A DNA stretch of 64,000 nt from Syntrophus buswellii (GTDB lineage Bacteria; Desulfobacterota; Syntrophia; Syntrophales; Syntrophaceae). Below, piece after piece: positions 8,674-15,308 of this stretch (the stretch's first letter is position 1; each line of letters opens with the position of its first letter). A model generated the notes under the pieces. It searched no databases. It worked only from the letters and a program-made list of their open reading frames with translations, and was not told the origin of the DNA. The stretch covers positions 124,001 to 188,000 of the forward strand of contig NZ_CP175563.1 of assembly GCF_046097065.1 (NCBI RefSeq), given 5' to 3'. Both the position numbers and the translations under genes were made by a program.

Positions 8674-9022
8674 GCGGTGGTGCGGTGATCACCGCTGTCT
8701 CTTGCGGTGGATGACCACCGCACGCCAAACCCTTGCCAGACAAGGCGTTCATAGCCTTTGCGGTGGATGCGGTGGTAAATCCAGAGGTCTCACCCCCTAT
8801 GGGCTGAAATATTTTTTCGACCCACCGATCCGGCGTTCCTCGCCAGAGAAATTTCGGCCAAGCGTGAGAGCCATTCCCCAAATACCACCGCAACCACCGC
8901 ACTCTCTCTTTTCTTTCTTCATAACTATCGAAAAACAATAAACAAACAACGCACCACTCTCTGCGGTGGGACGAGAAAATCTTCCACCGCACGACCACGC
9001 AGCCACCGCACGTATCCACCGC
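8674..9022. repeat. array of GCGGTGG/CCACCGC boxes, origin- or operator-like
   Basis: The gap 8654-9105 has no convincing gene. It holds eleven exact copies of the 7-mer, in both orientations: 8674, 8704, 8715, 8760, 8769, 8885, 8894, 8963, 8984, 9003 and 9016. Some form a perfect inverted pair (8703-8722), some direct pairs 9 bases apart (8760/8769, 8885/8894), and GCGGTGATCACCGC at 8682-8695 is a 14-base palindrome. An A+T-rich stretch (about 8910-8950) sits inside the array. Repeated boxes flanking an AT-rich core next to a primase gene look like an iteron-type replication origin; a repressor-binding array is the alternative. Confidence 0.6.
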
Positions 9023-9034
9023 AGCAGGTGGTCA

Positions 9035-9066
9035 CCGACGGTTTCAGGGCAGCTCCGGTAAGTAAC
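9035..9066 (+). promoter_or_regulatory. phage bipartite intergenic element, copy A
   Basis: CCGACG, 14 bases, CCGGTAAGTAAC. It is 40 bases upstream of the gene at 9106 and followed by an ACGGG/CCCGT stem (9065-9086). Proposed late promoter; see the finding on the seven-copy element. Confidence 0.6.
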
Positions 9067-9105
9067 GGGAAAGGCGATTAACCCGTATTTCTGGAGCGTG
9101 AAGCC

Positions 9106-9876
9106 ATGAGCCTTCTGAAAACCATGATCAAGCACACCGCCGGAGGGCAGGAAGCCTCGGCCGGATGTGAAACCCCATTATTACCACCGCAACAACCGCA
9201 GCCCGCCATCTATGTCTCCACCGGGCTCGATGTTCACGAGGTCGAGGACGCCCGCGACTGGCCTGAAGACCGGGAGATCGACGGCACGCTGTGTCGCCGC
9301 CTGTCGCCTGAATACTTTGCCTGGCTACGTTCCCGCATGCTCACGGCCCAAGCCGCGCACAAGGCCGGAAAGCTCCCCGAGGATGCCTGGAACACGCTGC
9401 GGAAGCGATTCAACGCCCTGCAGGCGCTGGCCATCCGGGAGTTCGGCAAGGAACTCCTGCAGGAGGTCCTGCACTCTTTTTCCCCGAAGAACTATCGGCC
9501 ACCCGCGCTTCGTCCCGAGGCCCAGGAGAAACCTGTCGAAGTTGACACAAAGGACTGGATTTATCCCGGCAACCAAGCTTGGAAATGTAAGCAGCCGGTG
9601 ACTTCCCAGGCTGTCGCCAAGGTCGACGCCATCCGTGAGGAGGCCATGGCCAAGGGCTGGTCCGAGGCACGCCTCTATCAGAACCAGGGCCGCTTCCGGT
9701 TTCCCTGCGGCGAGGACTACGGCCTGGTCTGCTTCGTCGATGGCGATCAGGAGATTGGCGAGGTCACCGAGCGTTCTATCGAAATTATCCACGGGCCGAA
9801 GTCCGGGCGTCCCAGCACGCTGCGGTTCTACACCCCGGACGTGCCGCAGCCGTGGATGAAGAAAGTGGAGGATTGA
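9106..9876 (+). CDS. phage protein of unknown function
   Basis: 256 residues; I do not recognise a family. It starts at ATG 9106 with a GGAG site at 9092-9095, 40 bases after a copy of the intergenic element. No membrane segment or signal is visible. The centre (LSPEYFAWLRSRMLTAQAAHKAGKL) is helical and charged; the C-terminal half has DYGLVCFVDGDQEIGEV and ends in a Pro-rich segment. It sits directly before the Mor-like activator, 3 bases apart, so the two are co-transcribed and may both be regulators. A role in replication control or late gene activation is only inferred from position. Confidence 0.6.
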   Translation: MSLLKTMIKHTAGGQEASAGCETPLLPPQQPQPAIYVSTGLDVHEVEDARDWPEDREIDGTLCRRLSPEYFAWLRSRMLTAQAAHKAGKLPEDAWNTLRKRFNALQALAIREFGKELLQEVLHSFSPKNYRPPALRPEAQEKPVEVDTKDWIYPGNQAWKCKQPVTSQAVAKVDAIREEAMAKGWSEARLYQNQGRFRFPCGEDYGLVCFVDGDQEIGEVTERSIEIIHGPKSGRPSTLRFYTPDVPQPWMKKVED

Positions 9877-9879
9877 GCC

Positions 9880-10158
9880 GTGAAGAAAAAGAAACGCTAC
9901 GCCAACGCCAAGGATGTTCTGCCCGAGGAACTCTTCGAGCAGATCCAGAAGCACTACACCGGAATTCTCTGGGTCCCGGCACCGAGCCGCTTCTATCAGG
10001 AGCGCCGCGACCTGGTGCTTGCCCTTCATCTGCAGGGGATCAGCAGCCAGGAGATCTCCAACCTCGCCGGAGTGACCACCCGCCGGGTCAACCAGATCAT
10101 AGCCGCCGAACGAAAACAGGATCGAGACCGACAGTTGGCCGCCGCTTCCGGTAAGTAA
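9880..10158 (+). CDS. Mor/CD3324-like transcription activator
   Basis: 92 residues. The N-terminal part ANAKDVLPEELFEQIQKHY followed by ILWVPAPS matches the pattern I associate with the Mor/CD3324 family, and RRDLVLALHLQGISSQEISN with VTTRRVNQII (about 44-78) is a helix-turn-helix. Mor and C of phage Mu bind as dimers near -35 and recruit RNA polymerase to middle and late promoters. By analogy this protein is a candidate activator of the seven repeated intergenic elements. The GTG start is 3 bases after the upstream stop. Its last codons overlap element copy B, so the C-terminal SGK residues are partly dictated by that element. Confidence 0.65.
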   Translation: MKKKKRYANAKDVLPEELFEQIQKHYTGILWVPAPSRFYQERRDLVLALHLQGISSQEISNLAGVTTRRVNQIIAAERKQDRDRQLAAASGK

Positions 10159-10159
10159 C
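10128..10159 (+). promoter_or_regulatory. phage bipartite intergenic element, copy B
   Basis: CCGACA, 14 bases, CCGGTAAGTAAC. It overlaps the 3' end of the Mor-like gene and is followed by a strong GC hairpin (arms GGCGGGAG and CTCCCGCC, about 10168-10206) before the gene at 10250. Confidence 0.65.
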
Positions 10160-10249
10160 CCCTGAACCGGCGGGAGCGCGTTTGGAGGCTAAATCGGCCT
10201 CCCGCCCCGCATCCCGGCTTGGGAAAACAATATTCGGCAGGATTTCCAC

Positions 10250-10750
10250 GTGGCACTGAACAAACCGGACAAAGAGACGCTGGACCGCTGGCACCGCAAC
10301 GAGGACAAGACCGAACCGCCCCGGCGCGGGCCTGGTGCGCCTGAGGGCAACCAGAACCGGCTGCGTCACGGCATCTTCGCCGACCGCTGTCTGACGCCGG
10401 AAGAGAAGGTCATGTTCGACGCGATCATCGACCGCCTCAACCGGGACTTCGAGTTCAACAAGTCCAGCGACTTTCTGCAGGTGGAGCTGGTGGGCGTCTA
10501 CTCGGTGAAGCTGGTCCGCGCCCAGATCGAGGGGAACACGGACGCCGCCGAAAAGCTCGACCGTATGATCCGCTGCCACATGAAGGATCTCAAGACCACC
10601 AAGATCGCCCGTGAGGGTGAGGAGCCGAAAGGCCCGCAGACCTCTCCGGCGGAATGGGCGGCGGCGCTGCTCGAGAAGGTGGCCGAGGCCGCAAACGCCC
10701 CGGGCGCGAAACCCTCCGGCCGCAAGAAACGCGGAAAGAATTGCGGATAA
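10250..10750 (+). CDS. putative terminase small subunit
   Basis: 166 residues. The N-terminal GPGAPEGNQNRLRHGIFAD with the following LTPEEK is the pattern of many small phage DNA-binding proteins encoded just before the large terminase. The middle is helical and the C-terminus is basic (GRKKRGKNCG). The small subunit would recognise the packaging site and recruit the large ATPase. Here the large terminase is 2.8 kb downstream, separated by repeats and a recombinase cassette on the other strand, which looks like an insertion that split a terS-terL pair. The GTG start at 10250 has only a weak ribosome site. Confidence 0.5.
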   Translation: MALNKPDKETLDRWHRNEDKTEPPRRGPGAPEGNQNRLRHGIFADRCLTPEEKVMFDAIIDRLNRDFEFNKSSDFLQVELVGVYSVKLVRAQIEGNTDAAEKLDRMIRCHMKDLKTTKIAREGEEPKGPQTSPAEWAAALLEKVAEAANAPGAKPSGRKKRGKNCG

Positions 10751-10906
10751 CACCATGGAGGGCTTTTCCGATGACCCCGGCACACGGCGACTTGCGACAG
10801 ACAGCTTCACCAGGAATTGCGGATAAGACGTGTTCCTTGCACTTTCGGAATCGGCATTCACCGGCCGCCGCTCATCATTTTCACTCCTCGATTTCCTCCT
10901 GCAGCT

Positions 10907-11149
10907 CCCGATATCCGCTTGGCATGTGTGCGCATAAGCCGAGCCGCATAACCCAAGTAGATATTGGCATGTTCGCGCCGGAGCTCTCTCTCACAACCCA
11001 AGTAAATATTGGCATGTCGAGCCCCAGGCAGAACCGGCCAAGCCCCGCAAACAGTCATTCCTGCGGCAACGGCCCGCGCACATGCCAAGCAGATATTGCC
11101 ATGTGTGTTCCGCGCCCGGAGCGCACAAGCCAAGCAGTTATAGCCATGT
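10907..11149. repeat. 25-bp quasi-palindromic repeats beside the recombinase
   Basis: The 600-base gap 10751-11350 has no convincing gene. Four related 25-mers lie at 10948-10972, 10993-11017, 11080-11104 and 11125-11149, and a partial inverted copy at 10907-10927. The shared core is CCAAG(T/C)AGATATTGSCATGT, with minor changes; the outer arms are partly inverted (ACATGCCAA ... TTGCCATGT in copy 3) around a 7-base centre. This is the layout of tyrosine-recombinase core sites, and a tyrosine recombinase gene ends at 11351. Alternatives are a REP-like dispersed repeat or an operator cluster. Confidence 0.6.
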
Positions 11150-11350
11150 GCGGCCGACAGACAGAAAAGGAGAAATTCCGGTCAATCGATATTTCCCGCT
11201 CCGCCCGGGAGGCAGCGGGCCATCGTCATGATCATTCATCATCGGCGAATGTGTTCTTCTGCGGGCACTGTCACTCACTGTCTTCGACACTGTCTCGCCC
11301 AACGAAAACAGGAGCAGCCGGGGCCGCTCCCATCGTCGGGTCCGGAAGGA

Positions 11351-12265
11351 TCAAAGGCGTTCGAGGGCTTCCTCGAGCTGACCGTCCACGAGGTGGGTGT
11401 AGATCTGGGTGGTGGACACGTCCCGGTGCCCCAAGGCCCGCTGCACCACGAGCAGGTCATTGGTCGCGCCGTAGAGGTGGGTGGCGAAGGTATGCCGCAG
11501 CCCGTGCGGCGTCAGTTCCTTTTCGATCCCGGCCTTCCGCAGCCAGTGGGCGAGCCGGTTGGCTATCTGCCGCTGGCAGAGTCTGCCGTCCCGGTTCGAC
11601 AGGAACAGGGCTTCCATTTCCGGGCGGCCGTGTCGACGTCGCTCGGCCAGGTAACGGCGCAGCAATGTGCGGAGGTCGCTCTTGATGAACTTGACCTGCG
11701 GCACATTCCCCTTGGCCCGCACCCGCAGATGCTTGGCGTCGAGGTCGATGTCATCCATGTCGAGCGCGGCCAGCTCACCAAGCCTGATCCCGGTACCCAA
11801 CAGCACCTCGATCATGGCGCGGTCGCGCAGCGCGGAGAAGTCGGTCCGTCCCTTGAGCTCCTTGAGGAGCTGTTTCTTTTCGGCGGCGGTCAGGAAGACC
11901 GGCAGCTTTCTCGGCAACCGATGCATGCGGATGGACCGGGCTGGATTGTCATCGACCACGCCCGCCTCGGCGGCCCAGGCGAAAAAGGCCCGCACCGCAG
12001 TCTTCATCCGATGGAGCGAAGCCGCCGAGCGTGGGCCGCGCTCACTCTCGGTAACCGCCCTGGCAGAGAACACCTGGTCGAGGAGCCTGGCCGTGACCGC
12101 CCGGCAGACGATGCCCGGGGCCAGCTCCCCGGCCACGCGGGCCACCAGGGCGAGGTCCCGGCGGTATGCGGCTTTGGTCGCAGGTGAGCGTCCTTCGGCC
12201 GACAGGCGGGCACAGAACGCCTCCGTCGCGCCCGTCAGGTCGAGGTCAGCCGTTTGGTTGCTCAT
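11351..12265 (-). CDS. tyrosine recombinase (XerC/D-like integrase)
   Basis: 304 residues, complete. N-terminal SAM-like core-binding domain (about 10-110), then the catalytic domain with every expected residue: R161 in GTGIRLGEL, K185, H254 and R257 in HGLRHTFATHL, H280 in LGHRDVSTTQ, and nucleophile Y289 in IYTH. It would cut and rejoin DNA at specific sites through a 3'-phosphotyrosine link. GGAG precedes the start on the minus strand. It overlaps the upstream minus-strand gene by 20 bases. It lies between terminase genes rather than at a prophage end, so it may be the phage integrase with attP in the repeats, or a separate inserted module. Confidence 0.85.
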   Translation of the reverse strand: MSNQTADLDLTGATEAFCARLSAEGRSPATKAAYRRDLALVARVAGELAPGIVCRAVTARLLDQVFSARAVTESERGPRSAASLHRMKTAVRAFFAWAAEAGVVDDNPARSIRMHRLPRKLPVFLTAAEKKQLLKELKGRTDFSALRDRAMIEVLLGTGIRLGELAALDMDDIDLDAKHLRVRAKGNVPQVKFIKSDLRTLLRRYLAERRRHGRPEMEALFLSNRDGRLCQRQIANRLAHWLRKAGIEKELTPHGLRHTFATHLYGATNDLLVVQRALGHRDVSTTQIYTHLVDGQLEEALERL

Positions 12266-12620
12266 CGCTGGACTCCTTCACCCGGCTGTGGCCCATGGGT
12301 GTGCTCTTGGGCAGAGGCAACTCCTCGATGCGCCCCGACTCCCTGGCCCAGACCATCATCATGCGGAACACACGGACGGTCTTGGCGACGGTGCGCTCGG
12401 CCCGCTCCCTGCCGTCGGGGAGTTTGAGCAGCAGATCGGATTTGTAGAACTTGCCGACCTGGGGAAGCCGGATCTCGGCGAGCTGGCGATCCGCGCCGAA
12501 GAAGGACTCAACCGCGTCGAGGTCCTTCCGGTAGGTGTAGAGGGTCCGCTCTTTCTTTCCGGATTCCCGCAGGTGGCCGATGAAAGCCTCGGCGGCTTGA
12601 TGCACGGTGCATTCGGTCAT
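12246..12620 (-). CDS. stand-alone integrase core-binding (SAM-like) domain protein
   Basis: 124 residues resembling only the N-terminal core-binding domain of tyrosine recombinases: AAEAFIGHLRESGKKERTLY followed by a helical bundle containing TVRVFRMMMVWARESGRI. The R-H-R-H-Y catalytic half is absent. AAAGGAGA is correctly spaced upstream of the start on the minus strand. It overlaps the complete recombinase, so the two are translated together; an accessory DNA-binding factor or directionality partner is plausible, a decayed recombinase is the alternative. Confidence 0.6.
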   Translation of the reverse strand: MTECTVHQAAEAFIGHLRESGKKERTLYTYRKDLDAVESFFGADRQLAEIRLPQVGKFYKSDLLLKLPDGRERAERTVAKTVRVFRMMMVWARESGRIEELPLPKSTPMGHSRVKESSDEQPNG

Positions 12621-12653
12621 GTCGATGTCTCCTTTGTCGGTGGCCCGGTGTGT

Positions 12654-12848
12654 TCAGGACAGGAACTCGTCCAGCTCCTGCAGCAGTTCCTCGACGTGGC
12701 CGAGGGAGCCGACGCTCGCCCAGGTGATGTCCGGCTGTTTCGCGTCCGCTTCGAGCTTGCCGCGAATGCCCTCTATCAGCTGGGCGATGTTCTCCTGCTT
12801 TTCTCGGTACGCCTTGAGTGCCTGCTGGCGGTTTCTGTCGTAGGTCAT
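12654..12848 (-). CDS. small helical protein of the recombinase cassette
   Basis: 64 residues, mostly helical (QALKAYREKQENIAQLIEGI; LGHVEELLQELDEFLS). The ATG at 12848 is preceded on the minus strand by GGAGG with good spacing, so I prefer it to the longer open frame from 12977. It is the first gene of the leftward three-gene cassette. I recognise no family; position suggests a small regulator or recombination accessory protein. Confidence 0.55.
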   Translation of the reverse strand: MTYDRNRQQALKAYREKQENIAQLIEGIRGKLEADAKQPDITWASVGSLGHVEELLQELDEFLS

Positions 12849-12936
12849 GGTCTGCCTCCGGTTCCGTTTTTCGTGGATGCGGGACCATCCCGCGTCACAT
12901 CCAATGACGCTTCTATTTCGTTGGAAATCAAGTGTT

Positions 12937-12954
12937 TGCAGAGATCTTTCTGCA
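12937..12954. promoter_or_regulatory. palindrome in the divergent intergenic region
   Basis: TGCAGA-GATCTT-TCTGCA is an inverted repeat in the 140-base gap between the leftward recombinase cassette and the rightward lipoprotein gene. A second hairpin, GCGGGA/TCCCGC, lies near 12879-12893. These may be operators for the divergent units; no clear -35/-10 pair is assigned. Confidence 0.35.
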
Positions 12955-12988
12955 TGTGCCCCAAACCCATAACCCAAAGGAGATCAAC

Positions 12989-13261
12989 ATGTTGAAGAAG
13001 ACCCTCGAATGGACCATCCCGCTGGTCCTGGCCGGGATCATGACCGGCTGCGCCACCTACCGGCCTCCGGCCCAGATCCAGTCGGCGGTGGCCACCGTCA
13101 ACCGCCACACGCCCGAGTACGTGACCGAGGCCAACAAGGCCCTGCGCGAGGTCGGTCACCCGGACGCCGAGCGCCTGACCGGTGTCGGCCTGCGCCTGCA
13201 GTCCGCCGTGGACGCCCTTGACCAGTGGGCCAACGGCGCAAACCAGGAGGCAGGCCAATGA
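12989..13261 (+). CDS. small phage lipoprotein
   Basis: 90 residues beginning MLKKTLEWTIPLVLAGIMTG then Cys: a basic start, hydrophobic stretch and a lipobox-like MTGC, so it should be lipid-modified at the cysteine and placed in the cell envelope. The remainder is helical (QSAVATVNRHTPEYVTEANK). AAAGGAG at 12975-12981 selects ATG 12989. The stop overlaps the next start (ATGA). A lysis role such as an outer-membrane spanin, or superinfection exclusion, is possible, but no family match is visible. Confidence 0.6.
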   Translation: MLKKTLEWTIPLVLAGIMTGCATYRPPAQIQSAVATVNRHTPEYVTEANKALREVGHPDAERLTGVGLRLQSAVDALDQWANGANQEAGQ

Positions 13262-13536
13262 AAGAGATCCTTCAGGAAAACAGCGATGCCGTCCGCCAGG
13301 CCGGTGAGGCCCTGGTCGAAATCGGCACCGAACTGGCGGCGGGACGGATCGAGAACGCCCTCGGCCGTCTGGAAGCGGCTCAGCAGCAGTACCAGGCCTG
13401 GGCCGAGTTGGACCAGGCCATCATCGACATTCAGGAGGCTGTCCACGACCGGAAGAACACCCTGGCCGTGCAGCAGATCCTGACGGAACTGGTGGGCACC
13501 ATCCTCGGCAGCGCCTTGAGGACGGGAATGCACTGA
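13258..13536 (+). CDS. small helical protein upstream of terL
   Basis: 92 residues, predicted all-helical (EALVEIGTELAAGRIENALG; QQYQAWAELDQAIIDIQEAV). No membrane segment, no known motif. It overlaps both the lipoprotein gene (ATGA) and the terminase gene (TGATG), so translation of the three is coupled. Function unknown. Confidence 0.6.
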   Translation: MKEILQENSDAVRQAGEALVEIGTELAAGRIENALGRLEAAQQQYQAWAELDQAIIDIQEAVHDRKNTLAVQQILTELVGTILGSALRTGMH

Positions 13537-15059
13537 TGGCGGTAACCGACAAGGAGCGCAAACTCGCGGCGACCCTGAGCGATCCCGTGTTGTGGGGGCA
13601 AGCCTATCTCTACAACCGGGATGGCTCAGGCCGCGACTACTGGCCGCACCAGGTAGAGGACCTGCGCTGCCCGGCCAAGAACATCATCCACCTCGACGGC
13701 CGGGACGTGGGCAAGTCCATCGTGCTCTCGACCGACGCGCTCCATTACGCCTTCACCACCCGGGGCGGCCAGGGCCTCATCGCGGCTCCGCACCAGGGGC
13801 ACCTCGACACCATCATCGAGGAGATCGAGTTCCAGCTCGACAGCAACCCGGATCTGATGAACAGCATCGCTCTGACCAAGTACGGCAAGCCCAAGATCCA
13901 CCGCAAACCCTATTTCCGGCTGGAGTTCACCAACGGTTCGGTGCTCTATTTCCGCCCGGCCGGGGCCTATGGCGACGCCTTTCGTTCGTTGCATGTCGGT
14001 CGCGTCTGGGTCGATGAAGGAGCCTGGCTGACCGAACGGGCCTGGAAGGCGCTGCGCCAGTGCCTCAAGGCCGGTGGGACGCTACGCATCTACTCCACGC
14101 CCAATGGCCTGCGCGACACCACCTATTACCGGCTCACCTCGTCGGAGCAGTTCCACGTTTTCCGCTGGCCCTCCTGGCTCAATCCCCTGTGGACCGAAGA
14201 TCGCGAGGCCGAACTGCTGGAGTTCTACGGCGGCCGCGACAGTTCCGGTTGGCAGCACGAGGTGGCCGGTGAACACGGCAAGCCCTCCTATGGGGCCTTC
14301 AATGTCGAGCAGTTCAACCTCTGTCGGCAGGATCTGCTGGAGTATCAGAAGATCGTAATCACCGATTCCGAGCTGCGCGATTGCGACACCGAGGAAGCGG
14401 CCCACGACCGGCTGGAGATGCTGCTCAACCTCACGCCCCGCAGCGGGCAGTTCTGGGTCGGCGGCGACCTGGGCTACACCAACGACCCCACCGAGATCGT
14501 CGTATTCCAGGAGACGGAGATCGGCGAGCGGACGCTGCTGAAGATGATCCTGCGCGTCCATCTCGAACACGTTTCCTATCCCCACATCGCCCAGACCATC
14601 GCGCTTCTGGACCGGTATTACACAGCCGCGGGCATCGGCGTGGACAACGGCGGCAACGGAATGGCTGTCGTGCAGGAACTGCTGACCCTGGACAAGTACA
14701 AAGACCTGGCTCTCCAGGGGCGGCTGCGCGGTTACGACTTCGGGGGCATGACCACCCTGGCCGTGCGCGACGGCCACGAGGTCAGGAAACGGACCAAGGA
14801 ATTCATGACCAGCCTTATCGCCGGGGCGCTGCAACGGCGTCAGCTTGTGTTCCCCATCGAGGACCTGGAGATCGAGGATCAGTTCACCACCCACACCTAC
14901 ACACTGCACGACGGACGCATCGTCTATTCAAAGGGCAACGACCACGTCATTGACGCCGTGCGCTGCGCCATGCTGGCCCGGGAACAGTCCGTCCTCAACC
15001 AGGTGGGCGAGGAGACGGTTTCCTTGGTGCCGCTGACGACCGAGCCGGTGTTTATCTGA
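13536..15059 (+). CDS. terL: terminase large subunit
   Basis: 507 residues, a normal length. ATPase: Walker A GRDVGKS (about 55-61) and Walker B VWVDEG near 160, followed by a TPNG coupling segment. Nuclease: GGDLGYTNDP near 310, VDNGGNG, and a C-terminal DHVIDAVRCAM acidic helix. It would drive DNA packaging and cut the concatemer. The start overlaps the previous stop. It is unusually far from the putative small subunit because of the recombinase cassette between them. Confidence 0.9.
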   Translation: MAVTDKERKLAATLSDPVLWGQAYLYNRDGSGRDYWPHQVEDLRCPAKNIIHLDGRDVGKSIVLSTDALHYAFTTRGGQGLIAAPHQGHLDTIIEEIEFQLDSNPDLMNSIALTKYGKPKIHRKPYFRLEFTNGSVLYFRPAGAYGDAFRSLHVGRVWVDEGAWLTERAWKALRQCLKAGGTLRIYSTPNGLRDTTYYRLTSSEQFHVFRWPSWLNPLWTEDREAELLEFYGGRDSSGWQHEVAGEHGKPSYGAFNVEQFNLCRQDLLEYQKIVITDSELRDCDTEEAAHDRLEMLLNLTPRSGQFWVGGDLGYTNDPTEIVVFQETEIGERTLLKMILRVHLEHVSYPHIAQTIALLDRYYTAAGIGVDNGGNGMAVVQELLTLDKYKDLALQGRLRGYDFGGMTTLAVRDGHEVRKRTKEFMTSLIAGALQRRQLVFPIEDLEIEDQFTTHTYTLHDGRIVYSKGNDHVIDAVRCAMLAREQSVLNQVGEETVSLVPLTTEPVFI

Positions 15060-15123
15060 ATTACACGAGCGGAGCTTTCACGATTCTTCGTGGAGATATT
15101 CAGTGCTTGACGCAAATACACAA

Positions 15124-15145
15124 AACCCAGCCTCCCCTCTGGGTT
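15124..15145 (+). terminator. hairpin after terL
   Basis: AACCCAG / CTGGGTT with an 8-base loop, and another hairpin CACGA-TTCT-TCGTG at about 15078-15091, lie between the terminase stop and element copy C. There is no T-run, so termination is possible but unproven. The rest of the 250-base gap holds element copy C and the portal ribosome site. Confidence 0.3.
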
Positions 15146-15203
15146 CACCGTGTCAAAGTCAAGCGGAGCCGACTCCCGCTGGAACTACCGAACAACCCGC
15201 CCA

Positions 15204-15235
15204 CCGACGTTCCTTCCCCGCCTCCGGTAGATAAC
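15204..15235 (+). promoter_or_regulatory. phage bipartite intergenic element, copy C
   Basis: CCGACG, 14 bases, CCGGTAGATAAC, upstream of the portal gene and followed by a GCGGG/CCCGC stem at 15243-15257. Confidence 0.65.
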
Positions 15236-15308
15236 CCCAGGAGCGGGCTTCCCCCGCCACACGGCGCGAATGTCGCGCCCACAAGGGCAAGAAACCGAGA
15301 GGACCCCG

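Noticed and set aside
8501..9135. Minus-strand frames of 172 and 112 codons over the box array
   Set aside because: Their coding appearance (CGG repeats) comes from the repeated boxes; no ribosome site or homologous motif.
10858..11133. Minus-strand 91-codon frame with repeated HANIYLG peptides
   Set aside because: The peptide repeat is just the translation of the 25-bp DNA repeats.
10948..11149. CRISPR array
   Set aside because: Repeats are imperfect, spacings are irregular (about 20, 62 and 20 bases), and there are no cas genes.
10654..11685. 343-codon plus-strand frame across the repeat region
   Set aside because: Runs through the 25-bp repeats and opposite the recombinase; composition is repetitive and no ribosome site is present.
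15270..15308. ATG 15270 as portal start
   Set aside because: No ribosome site; GTG 15309 has GAGAGGA at good spacing.
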